Positions 5,553 to 7,321 of a stretch of DNA of 7,321 nt are shown one piece after another. The stretch is taken from NCBI GenBank assembly GCA_947464215.1, contig CANHVX010000043.1:1-7321 (forward strand). The letters run 5' to 3'. Under the pieces are notes generated by a model that saw only the letters and a program-made list of their open reading frames with translations, made no database searches and was not told the DNA's origin. This DNA comes from Pseudomonadaceae bacterium. GTDB taxonomy: Bacteria; Pseudomonadota; Alphaproteobacteria; UBA2136; UBA6156. Positions within the stretch are counted from its first letter, which is position 1. Every line of letters starts with the position of its first letter. Position numbers and translations under genes: made by a program.

Positions 5553-6530
5553 ATGGCGAATCAGGTAATTTCTTTTCTCCTAGCCGTTCAAACCGGCAAT
5601 ATCAGAAAGCTCAAAGCAGCCCGTCAAGCGGCCCGTGCAGAACTTCAAGCAGCAGACTACGCACACGCCTTAAACATTGCTGCAGAAAAAGGCGACACAA
5701 AAGCCTTAATCACACTCTCTCAACTCTCCAACAGGCAGCTCAACTCCTTAAGTTATTGGAATGCAGCAACCAGCGCAGCCTTAAAGGGCCACACCCAAAC
5801 CATGATCAAAGCCTTTGAACTCATGGCGACGGAACCCGATATTAATCCAGGTTACGGATACATATTTATCATGGCCTGTGAAAAGAATTATGTGGATACC
5901 GCCATCAAGATACATAATCTCGCCAAAGGCACCATATATCCTGAGGAAATCAGTCTAGCCTTCGAAAGTGTGGCGGGTCAGGGCTCCACCAAAAACGTCG
6001 TCAAACTCCATAAGCAACTTAAAAATCAAATCTGGCCTGGAGCATATGGAACGGCATTTGTCAGGGCCGCCTTAAACGGCCATCTCGAAACCGCAATCAA
6101 ACTTCGCTCTCTTGCCAGAGCGAACATCACCGAGAGGGACTATCGCAAAGCGCTCGAATATGCAGCCACGCATGGGCACGCCGACATGGTGAGAGTGGTT
6201 CATGCGCTAGCCAAAGGCCATAAGCTCGAGAAAGCCTACTCAAATGCCTTCATCAACGCATCAGAAAACGGCCATGCCGACGTGGTCATCACGCTTCATC
6301 AACTGGCCGCCGCGCAGATCGATGCCAAGCATTACGGTCAGGCACTGCTCAACGCATCAAGAAAGGGGCACACGCATACAGTCACCACACTTCACACGCT
6401 TGCCAATGGCAAAATAACGCCAAGAGATTACATCAAAGCCTACCAATCGGCCCTGTTCGATGGCCACACCGCCACGGCCGAACAAATCGCCCAGCTGGCG
6501 CCGCCAAGTACGACCGCCCAACCCGCCTAA
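5553..6530 (+). CDS. Ankyrin-like repeat protein, ten repeats
   Basis: The 325-residue protein is made almost entirely of a 32-residue helical repeat. About ten units can be counted by their turn motif: TGN, KGD, KGH, KNY, QGS, NGH, HGH, NGH, KGH and DGH, each preceded by an A-x-x-A helix and followed by a 'V-x-x-L-H-x-L-A' helix and an I-x-x-x-D-Y loop. The layout follows the ankyrin pattern (AA-x-x-GH-x-x-x-V-x-x-L), but it is one residue shorter than the usual 33 and lacks TPLH. The last unit ends in DGHTATAEQIAQLAPP, nearly the cap of the next gene. No signal peptide, membrane segment or extra domain is seen, so it is probably a cytosolic or exported protein-binding scaffold; partner unknown. 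AGGAGG (5542-5547) lies 5 bases before the ATG. Its base composition appears more AT-rich than its neighbours, and its repeats are more diverged than in the next gene. Confidence 0.8.
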   Translation: MANQVISFLLAVQTGNIRKLKAARQAARAELQAADYAHALNIAAEKGDTKALITLSQLSNRQLNSLSYWNAATSAALKGHTQTMIKAFELMATEPDINPGYGYIFIMACEKNYVDTAIKIHNLAKGTIYPEEISLAFESVAGQGSTKNVVKLHKQLKNQIWPGAYGTAFVRAALNGHLETAIKLRSLARANITERDYRKALEYAATHGHADMVRVVHALAKGHKLEKAYSNAFINASENGHADVVITLHQLAAAQIDAKHYGQALLNASRKGHTHTVTTLHTLANGKITPRDYIKAYQSALFDGHTATAEQIAQLAPPSTTAQPA

Positions 6531-6542
6531 CCCCCCGAAAAG

Positions 6543-6572
6543 CCCCCGCCGCCCAAAAGCCGCGGGGGTTTT
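6543..6572 (+). terminator. Intrinsic terminator in linker copy 2
   Basis: CCCCCGC (6543-6549) pairs with GCGGGGG (6562-6568) around a 12-base loop, followed by four T residues. An AAAA run just upstream makes it possibly bidirectional. It sits 12 bases after the stop of the ten-repeat ankyrin-like gene and should end that transcript. Confidence 0.75.
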
Positions 6573-6575
6573 CCC

Positions 6576-6602
6576 TTGCCACCCACGCACGAATAGTATA
6601 CA
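6576..6602 (+). promoter_or_regulatory. Promoter-like hexamers in linker copy 2
   Basis: TTGCCA (6576-6581) and TATACA (6597-6602) are separated by 15 bases, directly after the terminator. This would place a separate promoter in front of every gene in the array. The spacing is short and the call rests mainly on conservation between the copies. Confidence 0.4.
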
Positions 6603-6649
6603 CACCAATCAAATCTCATCCCGTTTCCCGCCATAAAAAGGAGCATCCC

Positions 6650-7156
6650 ATGGCGAACCCCATCGAAGCTTTCCTCAAGGCCGCCAAAAACGGCAATATA
6701 AAAGCCCTTCACGCGGCCCACACCGCCGCTAACGGCCAGATCTCGGCCGAGGATTACGGCAGGGCCCTTTACTGGGCCGCCGGAAACGGCCACACCGCCA
6801 CGGTCAAAACCGTGCACGGCCTATCCAACGGCCAGATCGCGGCCGAGGATTACGGCAGGGCCCTTTGCTGGGCCGCAGACTACAGCCACACCGCAACGGT
6901 TAAAGCCGTGCACATCCTGTCCAACGGCCAGATCTCGGCCAAGGATTACGGCAGGGCCCTTTACTGGGCCGCCGGAAACGGCCACACCGCCACGGCCGAA
7001 GCCGTGCACAGCCTGTCCAACGGCCAGATCCCGGCCGCGGGATACGGCTTGGCCCTTGACTGGGCCGCGGAAAACGGCCACACCGCCACGGCCGAACGCA
7101 TCAAAAAGCTGGCGCCAAAACACACCCCTCCTCACGATAACCCGATAATCCGCTAA
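6650..7156 (+). CDS. Ankyrin-like repeat protein, five repeats
   Basis: The 168-residue protein contains five 32-residue units with turn motifs NGN, NGH, YSH, NGH and NGH. The inner unit reads YGRALYWAAGNGHTATVK, then a VHGLSNGQI-type second helix and an SAEDY loop. It matches ankyrin helix-turn-helix geometry, with RALYWAA in place of TPLHLAA and a period one residue short. The unit 'YGRALYWAAGNGHTATA' is almost unchanged between repeats, so the repeats are recent duplicates, unlike the diverged ones upstream. The chain ends with AERIKKLAPK and a polar tail. There is no signal peptide or catalytic domain; binding partner and role are unknown. AAGGAG (6638-6643) lies 6 bases before the ATG. 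The gene is flanked on both sides by the same terminator-promoter linker, so it is probably transcribed alone. Confidence 0.82.
   Translation: MANPIEAFLKAAKNGNIKALHAAHTAANGQISAEDYGRALYWAAGNGHTATVKTVHGLSNGQIAAEDYGRALCWAADYSHTATVKAVHILSNGQISAKDYGRALYWAAGNGHTATAEAVHSLSNGQIPAAGYGLALDWAAENGHTATAERIKKLAPKHTPPHDNPIIR
6734..7117 (+). repeat. Four tandem 96-base units inside the five-repeat ankyrin-like gene
   Basis: Units start at 6734, 6830, 6926 and 7022, each beginning GGCCAGATC and spaced exactly 96 bases, which keeps the reading frame. Units 1 and 3 differ at about 6 of 96 positions; unit 2 differs from unit 1 at about 13; unit 4 is the most diverged in its first half. The alternating similarity (1 with 3) suggests copying or unequal exchange within the array. 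Confidence 0.92.
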
Positions 7157-7162
7157 CCCGAA

Positions 7163-7191
7163 CCCCCGCCGCCCAAAAGCCGCGGGGGTTT
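7163..7191 (+). terminator. Intrinsic terminator in linker copy 3
   Basis: The same CCCCCGC/GCGGGGG stem as in copy 2 (7163-7169 with 7182-7188) is present. The following T-run is one shorter (TTT). It sits 6 bases after the stop of the five-repeat gene. Confidence 0.7.
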
Positions 7192-7195
7192 CCCC

Positions 7196-7222
7196 TTGCC
7201 ACCCACGCACGAATAGTATACA
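7196..7222 (+). promoter_or_regulatory. Promoter-like hexamers in linker copy 3
   Basis: TTGCCA (7196-7201) and TATACA (7217-7222), 15 bases apart, are unchanged from the other two linker copies. They lie about 47 bases before the ATG of the truncated third gene. Confidence 0.4.
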
Positions 7223-7269
7223 CACCAATCAAATCTCATCCCGTTTCCCGCCATAAAAAGGAGCATCCC

Positions 7270-7321
7270 ATGGCGAACCCCATCGAAGCTTTCCTCAAGG
7301 CCGCCAAAAACGGCAATATAA
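7270..7321 (+). CDS. Third ankyrin-like repeat protein (partial, runs off the right edge)
   Basis: Only the first 17 codons are present and they are identical in DNA and protein to the start of the preceding gene (MANPIEAFLKAAKNGNI). The same ribosome binding site and upstream linker are present. By analogy the full gene should encode 32-residue ankyrin-like repeats, but the number of repeats, or whether the gene is intact, cannot be seen here. Confidence 0.75.
   Translation, partial: MANPIEAFLKAAKNGNI

Larger units (their letters stand above)
6543..6701 (+). repeat. Duplicated module, copy 2: terminator, promoter-like leader, ribosome binding site and first codons
   Basis: These 159 bases are identical to 7163-7321 except for one T/C difference (6572 against 7192). 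Because the window ends at 7321, the true repeat may be longer. The module holds the intrinsic terminator, the 85-base linker (6549-6633), the AAGGAG ribosome binding site (6638-6643) and the first 17 codons of the next gene. The distance between copies 2 and 3 is 620 bases. Confidence 0.95.
7163..7321 (+). repeat. Duplicated module, copy 3 (cut by the window edge)
   Basis: This is the same module as 6543-6701 with one mismatch in 159 bases, again carrying terminator, linker, ribosome binding site (AAGGAG at 7258-7263) and the first codons of a gene. It shows that the cassette array continues to the right of the window. Confidence 0.95.

Noticed and set aside
6734..7117. Possible CRISPR array because of regular repeats
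   Set aside because: The repeats are 96 bases, directly adjacent without unique spacers, and in frame within a protein gene.

Overview
The window looks like a stretch of chromosome from an alphaproteobacterium. The evidence is gene content and order: a DUF2155 periplasmic protein, a MerR-family regulator, ihfA, fabH, rpmF, a ubiquinol-cytochrome c chaperone and a divergent bamE form a neighbourhood typical of that class. The spacer after the second pseudopilin gene also holds a palindrome of the 'GTCATCCCGGC..GCCGGGA' kind that is scattered through many alphaproteobacterial genomes. The genus cannot be read from the sequence. A Micavibrio-like lineage is only a guess, based on the pseudopilin-like proteins.

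Left part (1-3481, minus strand, read right to left): ubiquinol-cytochrome c chaperone, rpmF (ribosomal protein L32), fabH (first condensing enzyme of fatty-acid synthesis), ihfA (DNA-bending IHF alpha), a MerR-type regulator, and a secreted DUF2155 protein that runs off the left edge. A strong intrinsic terminator follows rpmF, and a good sigma70-like promoter precedes ihfA. plsX, which usually lies directly upstream of fabH, is absent, and no DUF177 (YceD) gene lies next to rpmF. The cluster is therefore a trimmed version of the usual one.

Middle part (3470-5167, plus strand): bamE, whose start overlaps the start of the divergent chaperone gene by 12 bases, then two tandem paralogous genes for pseudopilin-like single-pass proteins. 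All three are closely spaced and probably co-transcribed.

Right part (5168-7321, plus strand): a 385-base spacer with a REP-like palindrome and a long imperfect hairpin, then a tandem array of ankyrin-like repeat genes. One has about ten 32-residue repeats, the next has five that are nearly identical at DNA level (96-base period), and a third begins at the right edge. Each is preceded by a copy of the same roughly 85-base linker, which carries terminator, promoter-like and leader sequence. From the second gene on, the ribosome binding site and the first 17 codons are duplicated too, with one mismatch in 159 bases. This is a recently expanding gene-cassette array and the most unusual content of the window. 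No rRNA, tRNA, CRISPR array or transposase gene was seen.
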